A DNA stretch of 42,375 nt from Lachnospiraceae bacterium (GTDB lineage: Bacteria > Bacillota > Clostridia > Lachnospirales > Lachnospiraceae): the NCBI GenBank assembly GCA_031280955.1, contig JAITGA010000034.1:1-42375 (forward strand), read 5' to 3'. Numbering within the stretch: position 1 is the stretch's first letter; every line of letters begins with the position of its first letter. Below, piece by piece: positions 17,796 to 26,637 of the stretch. The notes beneath the pieces were generated by a model that did not search any database, was not told where the DNA came from, and saw only the letters and a list, made by a program, of their open reading frames with translations. A program made the translations under genes and the position numbers.

Positions 17796-19295
17796 ATGTA
17801 TGATAAACCATTAATAATTCTGGAAATGGCGAACAACCATATGGGAGAACTATCTCATGGTTTACGAATAATAAATGATTTTAAAGCTGTTACAGCCCCT
17901 TATGAAGAGCATTTTGACTTTTCATTTAAGTTACAGTTACGAGATACTTCTTTTATCCATCCCGACTATCAAAACAGGATGGATATATCTCAAATTAAAC
18001 GGTTTACAGAAACGAAACCGCCACAACATGAGTTTCAAATGCTAAAAGATGAAATTGAGCGGGTTGGATTCATTTCAATGTGTACTCCATTTGATGAACC
18101 TTCGGTAGCTGTAATGCTACAAATGAATTTTGATATGTACAAGATAGCAAGCTGTTCATTTGCTGATTGGCCACTAATGGAGGAGATAGTTCAGATAGAG
18201 AGACCTTTCATTATTTCTACGGCAGGAGCGCAAATATGTGAAATAGACAATGTAGTATCTTTTTTTACTAACAGAAAGAAATCTTTTGCGATTATGCATT
18301 GTGTAGCAGCATATCCTACAGAAAATGCCGGTCTTGAACTTAACCAAATCGATTATCTCAAAAATAGGTATCCCGATGTATCTATCGGATACTCCACCCA
18401 TGAAAAACCGGACAATTTATCCGCTGTTCAAATGGCAGTTGCAAAAGGTGCGGTTGTATTTGAAAAGCATGTTGGTGTACCTACGAAACAGTATATGCTT
18501 AATGATTACTCGTGTACTCCCATACAGTTTTCTAAGTGGCTGACAGCTATGAAAGAAGCGTATGAAGTATGTGGAGTTACCAATCGGCGCATGAGTTTTT
18601 CAATTAAAGAAGAAAGAGCGTTGAAAGGACTTTATCGCGGTGTTTTTGCAAAGAGAGACATGGATAAGGGAGAACAATTTACTCCACAGGATGTTTTTTG
18701 CGCAATTCCTGCCATAGAAGGTCAAGTAATCGCCCGTCAATTATCAAAATATGTAAGTTTTATTGCAAAAACAAAAATAAAAGCAAACGAAGCTATTATA
18801 CTGAAAAATGTTGAGTTGATTGATAAACGCGAAACAGTGCGAAAAATCGTTCTATATATCAAGAAAATGTTAGCGGATGCTAATGTGTATGTTCCCGATG
18901 GTATTTCCTGCGCCGCTTACGCTCATTATGGTTTAGACCGATTTGATGAAGTGGGTGCTGTTTTGATAAATCTACTCAACAGGGAGTACAGTAAAACATT
19001 ATTGATTATGTTTGCCGGACAACGTTACCCCTTGCATTCCCATAAGAGTAAGGAGGAAACTTTTTATATATTATCAGGAGAGTTGATTGTTGAACTTGAC
19101 GGTGAAATACATGAACTCAAGAAAGGTGACATGCTTACAATTAATAGAGAGCAAAACCATTCGTTTTATACAAAAATTGGTGCAATTATGGAGGAAATAT
19201 CGACAACGTATATAGCTGGTGATTCTTATTATGATGATACGATGGTGTTGAGTTCAGATGAACGAAAGACTGTCTTTGGGTTATACAAAGACTAG
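17796..19295 (+). CDS. NeuB-family ulosonate synthase fused to a C-terminal cupin
   Basis: NeuB enzymes condense phosphoenolpyruvate with an aldose to give a 3-deoxy-2-ulosonic acid. Residues 1-260 carry the NeuB barrel (IILEMANNHMGELSHG, CTPFDEPSV, HCVAAYPTENAGLELNQ, GYSTHE where sialic acid synthases have GYSDH). Residues about 275-345 are the SAF/antifreeze-like domain (RGVFAKRDMDKGEQFTPQDV). Residues about 405-475 form a cupin with an exact first motif: HSH, Glu and Gly in HSHKSKEETFYILSG, where the His/Glu set binds metal. Standard NeuB is about 345 residues; this one has 499. The ATG follows GAGGAGA. Its neighbours (ThDP enzyme, HAD phosphatase) suggest the product is passed on rather than CMP-activated. 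Confidence 0.9.
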   Translation: MYDKPLIILEMANNHMGELSHGLRIINDFKAVTAPYEEHFDFSFKLQLRDTSFIHPDYQNRMDISQIKRFTETKPPQHEFQMLKDEIERVGFISMCTPFDEPSVAVMLQMNFDMYKIASCSFADWPLMEEIVQIERPFIISTAGAQICEIDNVVSFFTNRKKSFAIMHCVAAYPTENAGLELNQIDYLKNRYPDVSIGYSTHEKPDNLSAVQMAVAKGAVVFEKHVGVPTKQYMLNDYSCTPIQFSKWLTAMKEAYEVCGVTNRRMSFSIKEERALKGLYRGVFAKRDMDKGEQFTPQDVFCAIPAIEGQVIARQLSKYVSFIAKTKIKANEAIILKNVELIDKRETVRKIVLYIKKMLADANVYVPDGISCAAYAHYGLDRFDEVGAVLINLLNREYSKTLLIMFAGQRYPLHSHKSKEETFYILSGELIVELDGEIHELKKGDMLTINREQNHSFYTKIGAIMEEISTTYIAGDSYYDDTMVLSSDERKTVFGLYKD

Positions 19296-19304
19296 GAGGC
19301 TACT

Positions 19305-21074
19305 TTGTTGATTAAAGTTTCTGACTATATATTCAAATACTTATCTTTGCTTCATGTGAGGGATGTGTTCGTTTTAACTGGTGGTGGAGCAATGCACCTT
19401 AATGATTCACTTGGAACAAGCGGAATGTCCTACATATGTTGTTTGCATGAGCAAGCAGTAGCGGTAGCAGCGTTGGCATATGCGCAATATAAAACCGATA
19501 TTGGTGTGGGACTGGTAACAACCGGGCCAGGAGGAACAAATGCTATTACGGGTGTTTTTGGTGCATATGTAGAGTCAGTTCCATTATTACTACTGTCAGG
19601 ACAAGTTAAGACATCAGATTTGACGGGGGATACTGGAATCAGGATGCGAGGAGTTCAAGAAGGTCCAATTGTCGATATTATTAAACCGATTACGAAGTAT
19701 GCGATTACTATTACTGAACCGTCATCAATCAAATATCACTTGGATAAGGCTATTCATATAGCAAGAGAAGGAAGACCGGGACCTGTATGGTTGGATATTC
19801 CTTTAAATGTTCAATCGGCAATGATTGACGAAACAACACTAGCAGGATATATTCCTTCGTCAAAGGAAAATGATTTACAGATTGATGAAGTAATTTCGTT
19901 TATAAAAACAGCTAAACGTCCCGTCATCATAGGGGGAAGTGGTATTAGGCAATCTGGCGCGTTAAATGATTTCCTTCAATTGATAGAACGCTTAAATATT
20001 CCGGTTTTACTAACATGGAAAGCAATGGATTATTTGCCTGAGGAGCATCCTCTATTTATGGGGCGCCCGGGGACGGTTGGTCAACGCGCTGCGAACTTCA
20101 TTCAGCAAAACTGTGACTTATTGATTACAATAGGCGCACGTTTGGATTCGCCACAAATAGGATTCGACCAATCTAAATTTGCTCCCAAGGCAAAAAAAAT
20201 AATTGTCGATATCGACCCTTGTGAGTTCAAAAAATTCAGTTTTAAGGTAGAGCTACCAATTGTTTCTGATGCCAAAGATTTCATTAAAAAACTCCTCAAC
20301 TCATCAATGCAGTTACCAGATAATACTACATGGTTGGATAAATGCCGAGCATGGAATCAGAAATATCCGGTGATTCTGCCTACATATTATGAAAAAGAAA
20401 AGTATGTAAGCACATATGCCCTCGTTGATACACTTTCGAAACATATGACGGAGGAGGACATCTTCATTCCTAGCAGTTCCGGTATGGGTGGCGATATATC
20501 GATGCAGGCTTTTCGTATTAAGCAAGGGCAGCGTGCATTTAGTTTTCCCGGAATCGGCTCAATGGGGTTTTGTATTCCTTCTTCAATAGGTGCTTGTATT
20601 GCCTCAGACATGAGGAATACAGTTTGTATCAGCGGTGACGGCGGATTTCAAATGAACATACAGGAGTTAGAAACGGTAGTACGTCTCAAACTTCCTATTA
20701 AATATTTTTACCTTAATAATGATGCTTACGCAAGCATTCGTAGTACCCAAAACAACTATTTTAGTAAACGCTATATGGGAAGTGGTAAAAAAAGCGGTGT
20801 AACACTACCTGATATAGAATCTATTGCTAGCGCATATCATTTACAGTACTATAAGATAGAATGTGCCTCACAACTTGAAGATATAGTATTGCAAGCACTC
20901 AAAACAACAAAACCGGTGATCATTGAATGTATGATTGACCCATATGAAGTACCACAGCCAAAGGCTTCTTCTATGATAATGGATGATGGTACAGCTGTTT
21001 CTCGTCCCCTGGAAGATTTGTTCCCCTTTTTACCGCGTAACGAGTTTGAAGAGAATATGTTGATTGAGGTGTAA
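19305..21074 (+). CDS. ThDP-dependent enzyme, acetolactate synthase/YerE-like
   Basis: The 589-residue protein has the three-domain fold of pyruvate-using ThDP enzymes. The N-terminal PYR domain has the catalytic Glu49 (CLHEQAVA) and TTGPGGTNAITG. The middle domain is near residues 190-330. The C-terminal PP domain binds ThDP-Mg through GDGGFQMNIQELE...LNNDAY (GDG-x25-NN, about residues 442-475). YerE of the yersiniose pathway belongs to this family and adds a two-carbon unit from pyruvate to a CDP-4-keto sugar. A sugar role is favoured over valine synthesis because of its neighbours. The start is TTG at 19305 or 19308, behind AGGAGG at 19294-19299 that overlaps the NeuB stop. Confidence 0.88.
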   Translation: MLIKVSDYIFKYLSLLHVRDVFVLTGGGAMHLNDSLGTSGMSYICCLHEQAVAVAALAYAQYKTDIGVGLVTTGPGGTNAITGVFGAYVESVPLLLLSGQVKTSDLTGDTGIRMRGVQEGPIVDIIKPITKYAITITEPSSIKYHLDKAIHIAREGRPGPVWLDIPLNVQSAMIDETTLAGYIPSSKENDLQIDEVISFIKTAKRPVIIGGSGIRQSGALNDFLQLIERLNIPVLLTWKAMDYLPEEHPLFMGRPGTVGQRAANFIQQNCDLLITIGARLDSPQIGFDQSKFAPKAKKIIVDIDPCEFKKFSFKVELPIVSDAKDFIKKLLNSSMQLPDNTTWLDKCRAWNQKYPVILPTYYEKEKYVSTYALVDTLSKHMTEEDIFIPSSSGMGGDISMQAFRIKQGQRAFSFPGIGSMGFCIPSSIGACIASDMRNTVCISGDGGFQMNIQELETVVRLKLPIKYFYLNNDAYASIRSTQNNYFSKRYMGSGKKSGVTLPDIESIASAYHLQYYKIECASQLEDIVLQALKTTKPVIIECMIDPYEVPQPKASSMIMDDGTAVSRPLEDLFPFLPRNEFEENMLIEV

Positions 21075-21076
21075 CT

Positions 21077-21745
21077 ATGAAATATAAGTATATATTGTTT
21101 GATTTGGATGGAACGCTCGTTGATTCTGAACCCGGAATTGTTAGTTCCGTAAAGCAAGCCTTTGAGTACTTTGAAATAAACTATGAAACCATTGACATGA
21201 AGCAATTAATAGGTCCGCCGTTAATGAACTCTTTAGTTCATGTGATGGGGATTGAAGCCGATAGAGCGGGTGAAATAGTCAGAATGTACAGGTTATTTTA
21301 CGAAAAAAATGGAGTATATAATTCATCATTATATGAAGGTGTGCAGAAACTACTTATAAAACTAAAAGAAGATGGCTATATCCTAATGATAGCAACTTCA
21401 AAGCCGTTTCCATATGCAAAAACAATGCTTGAACACTTTGATATTCTTCATCATTTCACCTATGTTTCCGCAAGTGATTTGAACCGCACTTACGATACGA
21501 AGAAGAGAATTATTCAAAATGCACTCAAACAATGCGATGTCAAAGACAGTAAAGATGCGGTAATGATAGGGGATAGAAAATATGACATTGAAGCGGCGAA
21601 GCTTCTGGGGCTTGACACGATAGGTGTGCTCTATGGATATGGTGATAACAACGAGCTGTCTACAGCAGGAGCGGACTATATTGTTAAGGATATAGTTGAG
21701 TTGTATGAGGAATTAGTAGCACACGGCTTTGAGAGCAGATTATAG
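21077..21745 (+). CDS. HAD-superfamily phosphatase (Gph/PGP-like)
   Basis: This 222-residue hydrolase shows the HAD motifs in order: FDLDGTLVDSEPG (nucleophile Asp in DLDGT), the motif II threonine/serine in MIATSKP, a motif III lysine, and motif IV MIGDRKYDIEAAK. The helical cap of about 65 residues after motif I is the phosphoglycolate phosphatase type. It starts two bases after the ThDP gene. In sialic and Kdo pathways a HAD enzyme dephosphorylates the ulosonate phosphate, so acting on the NeuB product is the natural guess; the substrate is not visible in the sequence. Confidence 0.88.
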   Translation: MKYKYILFDLDGTLVDSEPGIVSSVKQAFEYFEINYETIDMKQLIGPPLMNSLVHVMGIEADRAGEIVRMYRLFYEKNGVYNSSLYEGVQKLLIKLKEDGYILMIATSKPFPYAKTMLEHFDILHHFTYVSASDLNRTYDTKKRIIQNALKQCDVKDSKDAVMIGDRKYDIEAAKLLGLDTIGVLYGYGDNNELSTAGADYIVKDIVELYEELVAHGFESRL

Positions 21746-21832
21746 ACTTTATTTGAGAAGCCATTTATTAACAGATGATGATACAGTACTTTACGCAATT
21801 TAACTTTGATTGTTATGAGAAGGGAATGTTTA

Positions 21833-22744
21833 GTGAAAAGAATTATTATTACTGGCGCAACGGGAATGATTGGCGTGGCATTAGTGAATTATGCCGTCAG
21901 CAAAAAAATCGAGGTAACATGCTTGGTAAGAAAAGATTCGGACAGACTTAGAAATCTTCCTGACTCGGAGATGGTTCACGTCAGGTATTGTGGTGTTGAG
22001 GATTACAGCAATTTTTATCTTGATGAACAGTATGATGTTTTTTACCATTTGGCATGGGACAAGACACTAGCTGATTTGCGTGATGATATCGATTCACAAT
22101 TGTTAAATATTAAGTATACATTAGCTGCAGTACGTCTTGCAAAACGTTTAGGTTGCAAAAAATTCATCGGTGCCGGATCACAAGCTGAGTATGGGATTGC
22201 TACAGAACCTCTTGGTGTTGCCACTTCGGTCAACCCGTTAAGTGGATATGGTATTGCAAAATATACGGCGGGCAAGTTAAGCCGTTTACTTTGTGAACAA
22301 GTCGATATTAACTTTAACTGGGTGAGAATATTAAGTGTTTATGGTCCATTCGATGGGGGTCATACATTGATAATGTATACGATAAATGAGCTACTGACAG
22401 GGAGAACACCTGAGCTTACCAAATGTGAACAGACATGGGATTATCTACATTGTGATGATTCAGCAAGGGCTCTATTGGCTATTGGGGAAAAAGGAAAGAA
22501 CGGAAAGATATATTCCTTAGGTTCAGGAGAACCTAAAAAACTATCGGTATACCTTGAAATTTTGAGGGATATAGTCGCTCCGGGTATTGAGTTACAGTTT
22601 GGAACGAAAGAATACTATCCTCATCAGCCGATGTTCCTTTGTGCTGATATTTCCGAACTGATTAATGATACTGGTTTTAAGCCAATAACTAACTTTGAAG
22701 AAGGTATTCGCATGACGGTAGAGTTTGTCAGAGCACAAAGATAA
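21833..22744 (+). CDS. NAD(P)-dependent sugar epimerase/reductase (extended SDR, RfbJ/YerF-like)
   Basis: The 303-residue extended SDR has the Rossmann glycine motif ITGATGMIGVALV near the N-terminus, a Ser near GAGSQAEYG and the catalytic pair in YGIAK (YxxxK) near residue 145. It lacks the usual TxxxxxD dehydratase pattern I would expect in a 4,6-dehydratase, so C4-keto reduction or epimerisation of a CDP-sugar is more likely, as in CDP-abequose synthase or YerF. I chose the GTG at 21833, which sits seven bases after AGAAGGGA; the open frame runs back to a TTG at 21806. It is in the NeuB-ThDP operon, just before the cytidylyltransferase. Confidence 0.8.
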   Translation: MKRIIITGATGMIGVALVNYAVSKKIEVTCLVRKDSDRLRNLPDSEMVHVRYCGVEDYSNFYLDEQYDVFYHLAWDKTLADLRDDIDSQLLNIKYTLAAVRLAKRLGCKKFIGAGSQAEYGIATEPLGVATSVNPLSGYGIAKYTAGKLSRLLCEQVDINFNWVRILSVYGPFDGGHTLIMYTINELLTGRTPELTKCEQTWDYLHCDDSARALLAIGEKGKNGKIYSLGSGEPKKLSVYLEILRDIVAPGIELQFGTKEYYPHQPMFLCADISELINDTGFKPITNFEEGIRMTVEFVRAQR

Positions 22745-22771
22745 TTGATAATCAGTTGTGGAGGAGATAGT

Positions 22772-23545
22772 ATGAAAGTAGTAATACTAGCCGGTGGCAT
22801 GGGGACCAGAATAGCTGATGACTTAAACCCTGTTCCCAAACCGATGTTGGAGATAGGCGGGATGCCGATTATATGGCATATAATGAAAGGGTATTCGTAT
22901 TATGGGTACAATGACTTCATTATTTGCGCCGGCTACAAACAGCACCTAATCAAAGAGTGGTTTGCCGATTATTTCTTACATACCTGCGATATAACCTTTG
23001 ATTTCACCCAAGGTAATCAAATGACTATCCACAACCAACGCTCTGAACCATGGCAAGTAACGATAGTCGATACCGGACATAGCACTATGACAGGCGGGCG
23101 GATTAAGAGAATTAAGTCATATATCGGCGATGATTCGTTTATGATGACGTATGGTGACGGAGTTTGCGATGTAAATATCACAGAACTGGTAAAATTCCAT
23201 CATGAGCATGGAAAAATCGCAACAATAACAGCTGTTATGCAAGAACAGCTAAAAGGGGTATTGGAGATTGATCACAGTAAGTCGGTCAAATCATATCGAA
23301 AGAAAAGCATCAATGACAGTATCCCTATTAATGCCGGATTTATGGTTTTAGGTAATGAAATCTTTGACTTGTTAGTAGATGATTCAACAGGATTTGAAGC
23401 TGACGCACTAGAAACCCTGGCGGAACAAGGGGAGTTAAAGTCTTATATGCATCATGGTTTTTGGCAGTGCATGGATACAGCGTATGAGAAAAAGATGCTT
23501 GAAACCTTGTGGGAAGAGGGTGTAGCTAAGTGGAAAAAGTGGTAG
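22772..23545 (+). CDS. Glucose-1-phosphate cytidylyltransferase-like protein (DdhA/RfbF family)
   Basis: RfbF makes CDP-glucose from CTP and glucose-1-phosphate, the first step to CDP-3,6-dideoxyhexoses. The 257-residue length equals the usual family length. The motifs LAGGMGTRIADDLNPVPKPM, WHIMKGYSYYGYNDFIICAG and YGDGVCDVNI are intact. The family's sugar-phosphate-binding EKP is replaced by Lys177-Lys178-Ser179 (SYRKKSIND), so the substrate may differ from glucose-1-phosphate. The ATG at 22772 follows GGAGGAGA; the TTG at 22745 is rejected. It pairs in function with DdhC at 31758, but CDP-glucose 4,6-dehydratase is not in the window. Confidence 0.85.
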   Translation: MKVVILAGGMGTRIADDLNPVPKPMLEIGGMPIIWHIMKGYSYYGYNDFIICAGYKQHLIKEWFADYFLHTCDITFDFTQGNQMTIHNQRSEPWQVTIVDTGHSTMTGGRIKRIKSYIGDDSFMMTYGDGVCDVNITELVKFHHEHGKIATITAVMQEQLKGVLEIDHSKSVKSYRKKSINDSIPINAGFMVLGNEIFDLLVDDSTGFEADALETLAEQGELKSYMHHGFWQCMDTAYEKKMLETLWEEGVAKWKKW

Positions 23546-23606
23546 GGGTAGGATAGATACATGACAGAAAAGGAAATGAAGAGTTAAATGTGACAGGAGG
23601 AGGAAC

Positions 23607-25469
23607 ATGAGGATTTCAGGTATATCTGATATAGCCGACAAGAAAATAATCATTTATGGAGCAGGCGGATGTGGACACTCGGTATATGCTTTGCTAACCC
23701 ACAAAGTAACAAATGCTAATATCCAATATTTTTGTGACACTTTCAAAACCGGGATTGATGACTTCACAGGAGTAAAAATAAAGTCTCTTAGTGAAATAGA
23801 AGATGTTAAAGGAAAACTCTTCATTATTGCTTTGTCTGACTATTTAAAACCTGATGATGTGTCTGATGTTGAGTCTAAACTGGTTAATATGGGTGTATCA
23901 TCGGATTGTATCCTCAAGTACAGTCAGTTTATGTCTATGTATGAAATGAAATGTGATTGGCAGAATTTTGCTGATAATATCTATAATTTCGATACAAATA
24001 AAGTACTTATAGAAGAGTTAGCGGCTTATATAACGACAGGCGATGAAAGCGTAGTTGATCTAGGAGCCGGCAACATGAATCTTAAAATGTTTATTCACCC
24101 TGATATAAGTTACTATCCTGTGGATTTTAAGAGTCGCTCAGATGAAACAATTGTGTGCGATTTAAACAAAGGTGAGTTTCCCGATATTTATGCTGACGTG
24201 TATGTTTTATGCGCAATGCTCTATTACATGGAAGACCCTGTAGCCTTGCTCAAACAATGCATTTTATTTACCGAGAAGAAAATCATCATTGCTCTTAACA
24301 GCAAAAACATGGCTGATTCTCCTTTGGCATTTACGGGGGGGGGGGGTATAAAGAATCATATCTACTTTGATGAAATAGATGATTTACTCAAGCAATATTG
24401 CTTTGAATCTACAAGTGATATTGTCATTGAAAGTGTAAGTCGTAGATTTGTCGTTTATGAAAGAGTAAACACTTATAATATAACAAAAGCTGAACCAATA
24501 GCCGTTTATGGTGGTGGATATATTGGATTATCATTGACAAGAAAACTACTTGCCGCTGGATATAATGTTTGCGCTGTTTTGGATATAAATCCTGCCGCAG
24601 TAATTGACTCACCGATTCCCGTTGTTACAGCGGAGGAGTTTTACTCAAGTTATGGAGCTGCTTTTGTTTTCGTTTCATTAGGAGATGGTGTAGTTCATGC
24701 AGCGGTGGCAAGAAGACTGATAACGATAGGATTTAGCAGAATTTTGTTTTTACCACTCTATTTAAGAACTACGGCGGCAAAGCAAATGGTTATGAGTTGG
24801 AATATTTTTTTCACAGGTAGTTATAATGTGATAATGCCTACATATGATAGTTTGTGGGATGTTTATGCTAGTGATTTTGTTTTTTATGATGATGGAAATT
24901 TTGTTTTCGTTTTAATCCATAAGGATTTTGTCCGTATCGGGAAATGGATATCGAGAGAGCAAATATCAGACCACCTTTATTCTAGCTATTATGAAATGGA
25001 AACAAGTGTGAAAAAAAGTTCATTAGGCAAAACAATAGAAAGCATGGAAGGGGATAGGTATAATGAGGAAAAAATAGATTTTTATGAAAATTCATTATTC
25101 TATGATCCGCAGTCTTTTTTTGTGAACTGCGCTGCCGTTGCTATCTTTGATAATAAAACGGGTTACTTTAATCTGGTTGATGGCTGGCATCGTTTGAGAT
25201 ATATGCTAAAGAGTGGCTTTTGCGGAATGCCTTTAAAGATTAGGAAAGCTGAATGGGAACTGTTTTTCAATGAACAACAAGCAAAGAACCTGATGAATCA
25301 TTGTAAGAACATAGAATACCTACCGTTTCAAATTAAACACCCCGCTTTTTTTCATTTGCCGGTGAAGGAAGGGAAACCCGATGAAGTGTTCTTGCAGTTG
25401 TATGGGAATTTATATCCTGAAGGAAGTGATGTTAGAGAGGACATAAATGCGAAGCAAAAAATCATATAA
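23607..25469 (+). CDS. Multidomain Rossmann/methyltransferase-like protein with an internal G12 tract
   Basis: I do not recognise this 620-residue architecture as a named family. Visible parts: a PglD-N-like nucleotide-binding domain at about 12-110 (IIIYGAGGCGHS), a class I methyltransferase-like domain at about 140-290 (SVVDLGAGNMNLKMFI), and a second Rossmann domain at about 295-395 (IAVYGGGYIGLSLTRKLL). The C-terminal domain of about 220 residues contains NLVDGWHRLRYML, a DGxHR pattern seen in ParB-like folds. Methyltransferase motif II/III residues are weak, so activity is uncertain. The ATG follows GGAGGAGG. A run of 12 G at 24335-24346 encodes four glycines at the end of the methyltransferase-like domain and would switch the gene off by slippage. 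Confidence 0.75.
   Translation: MRISGISDIADKKIIIYGAGGCGHSVYALLTHKVTNANIQYFCDTFKTGIDDFTGVKIKSLSEIEDVKGKLFIIALSDYLKPDDVSDVESKLVNMGVSSDCILKYSQFMSMYEMKCDWQNFADNIYNFDTNKVLIEELAAYITTGDESVVDLGAGNMNLKMFIHPDISYYPVDFKSRSDETIVCDLNKGEFPDIYADVYVLCAMLYYMEDPVALLKQCILFTEKKIIIALNSKNMADSPLAFTGGGGIKNHIYFDEIDDLLKQYCFESTSDIVIESVSRRFVVYERVNTYNITKAEPIAVYGGGYIGLSLTRKLLAAGYNVCAVLDINPAAVIDSPIPVVTAEEFYSSYGAAFVFVSLGDGVVHAAVARRLITIGFSRILFLPLYLRTTAAKQMVMSWNIFFTGSYNVIMPTYDSLWDVYASDFVFYDDGNFVFVLIHKDFVRIGKWISREQISDHLYSSYYEMETSVKKSSLGKTIESMEGDRYNEEKIDFYENSLFYDPQSFFVNCAAVAIFDNKTGYFNLVDGWHRLRYMLKSGFCGMPLKIRKAEWELFFNEQQAKNLMNHCKNIEYLPFQIKHPAFFHLPVKEGKPDEVFLQLYGNLYPEGSDVREDINAKQKII
24335..24346 (+). repeat. G12 homopolymer tract inside the 620-residue gene
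   Basis: Twelve consecutive G bases follow AC and precede TATAAAG. In the present length the frame reads Thr-Gly4-Ile. With 11 G the frame reads GTA TAA and stops at once; with 13 G it stops at a TGA eight codons later. Either slip removes about 375 residues. Confidence 0.9.
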
Positions 25470-26586
25470 TGATATACGAAGTGCCTGTCCTTTATGTGAA
25501 TGTGACGATTTAACACATTACAAAACACATAGGTTTTCTATGATTGAAGACGCAGGGGTTTATGATGGTTATGATGTAGTTTCATGTGACCTGTGTGGGA
25601 TGATGTTTGCAAATAACATTCCCTCACAAATCAGAATTGATGATTATTATCATCATTTTAGTAAATATGAAGTATGTAACACAACGCCGATTCAATCAGA
25701 GTATCGTTCATTTTGTATAGAATGTATTACTGAGCTAGTTGATATCAATCATAGCATCATCGATATTGGGTGTGGTTATGGAGACATATTAAGGAAATTA
25801 AGAAACCGTGGTTTCAATAATCTCATCGCAGTTGATACATCGGCTGGTAATATAGCGAGCTTAGCTACAAATGGAATAAATGGGATTAATAATTCATTGT
25901 TTAATCTTGAAACACTAGGAGTTAAAGAACATGACTTAATCATTTTGATGGCTGTCTTGGAACACATTGTTGATTTGTCTGGTGCGCTTGACATTATCAG
26001 TAAAATAACAAAAGAAAACGGCTTTGTGTTCGTTACTGTACCTGATTTGTTAAAGTTCCAGACATCTGCAGACTTTCCTTTTCGAGAGTTTAGCGTTGAG
26101 CATATTAACTATTTTGATATAAGTTCGCTAGTTCATTTGTTTTTGCGATACGGTATGGTTCTTGAAAAACAATGGAGCTTCCCTGATACAATTATTGCTG
26201 CTTTCAGAAAAACACCGCACGTGAAACCTTATATAGCTGATTATATCAAAAAGTCTGAAGAGCAACTTGCGAATTGTGTTGCAAAAGTGAGTAGATTTTT
26301 GACAAATCAGACACCTCTATTAGTTTTTGGAGTGGGAATGTTGACACAGTATCTGTTAGCAAATACTACTTTTTCTTCTCTTAATATAGTCGGATTTGTT
26401 GACTCGAACTCCAACTATCATGGGAAACAACTCTTTGGAAAAGATATAATGTCTCCTGATTGCTTGAGGAAGGAAACATATATAGGAATGCCGATAATAA
26501 TATCATCATATGTTCATAATGAGCAAATAATGGCTTATATCGAAAAGGAATTGCATATAGAAAATGAGTTAGTGCCGCTTCTATAA
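25447..26586 (+). CDS. Zinc-binding class I SAM methyltransferase (sugar C-methyltransferase type)
   Basis: The 379-residue protein has an N-terminal four-cysteine metal site (CPLCECDD near residue 15 and CDLCGMMF near 47). A SAM-binding domain follows with IIDIGCGYGDILRKL near residue 101 and the acidic loop AVDTSAGN. The C-terminal Rossmann domain (about 285-379) begins LLVFGVGMLTQYLL. This three-part order is that of TylC3/TcaB9-type sugar C-methyltransferases, which methylate carbon 3 of 4-keto-deoxy sugars, though those are about 410 residues. It overlaps the 620-residue gene by 23 bases, indicating coupled expression. C- versus O-methylation cannot be settled from the sequence. Confidence 0.8.
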   Translation: MRSKKSYNDIRSACPLCECDDLTHYKTHRFSMIEDAGVYDGYDVVSCDLCGMMFANNIPSQIRIDDYYHHFSKYEVCNTTPIQSEYRSFCIECITELVDINHSIIDIGCGYGDILRKLRNRGFNNLIAVDTSAGNIASLATNGINGINNSLFNLETLGVKEHDLIILMAVLEHIVDLSGALDIISKITKENGFVFVTVPDLLKFQTSADFPFREFSVEHINYFDISSLVHLFLRYGMVLEKQWSFPDTIIAAFRKTPHVKPYIADYIKKSEEQLANCVAKVSRFLTNQTPLLVFGVGMLTQYLLANTTFSSLNIVGFVDSNSNYHGKQLFGKDIMSPDCLRKETYIGMPIIISSYVHNEQIMAYIEKELHIENELVPLL

Positions 26587-26637
26587 ATTTCTCAAACAAT
26601 CGGTATCAAGCGGCTTAGTTGATTTTCCATCACCCAT

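Noticed and set aside
19305..21074. Valine/isoleucine-pathway acetolactate synthase (ilvB)
   Set aside because: No ilvN, ilvC or ilvD nearby; the gene is embedded among sugar-nucleotide enzymes, so a YerE-like role fits better.
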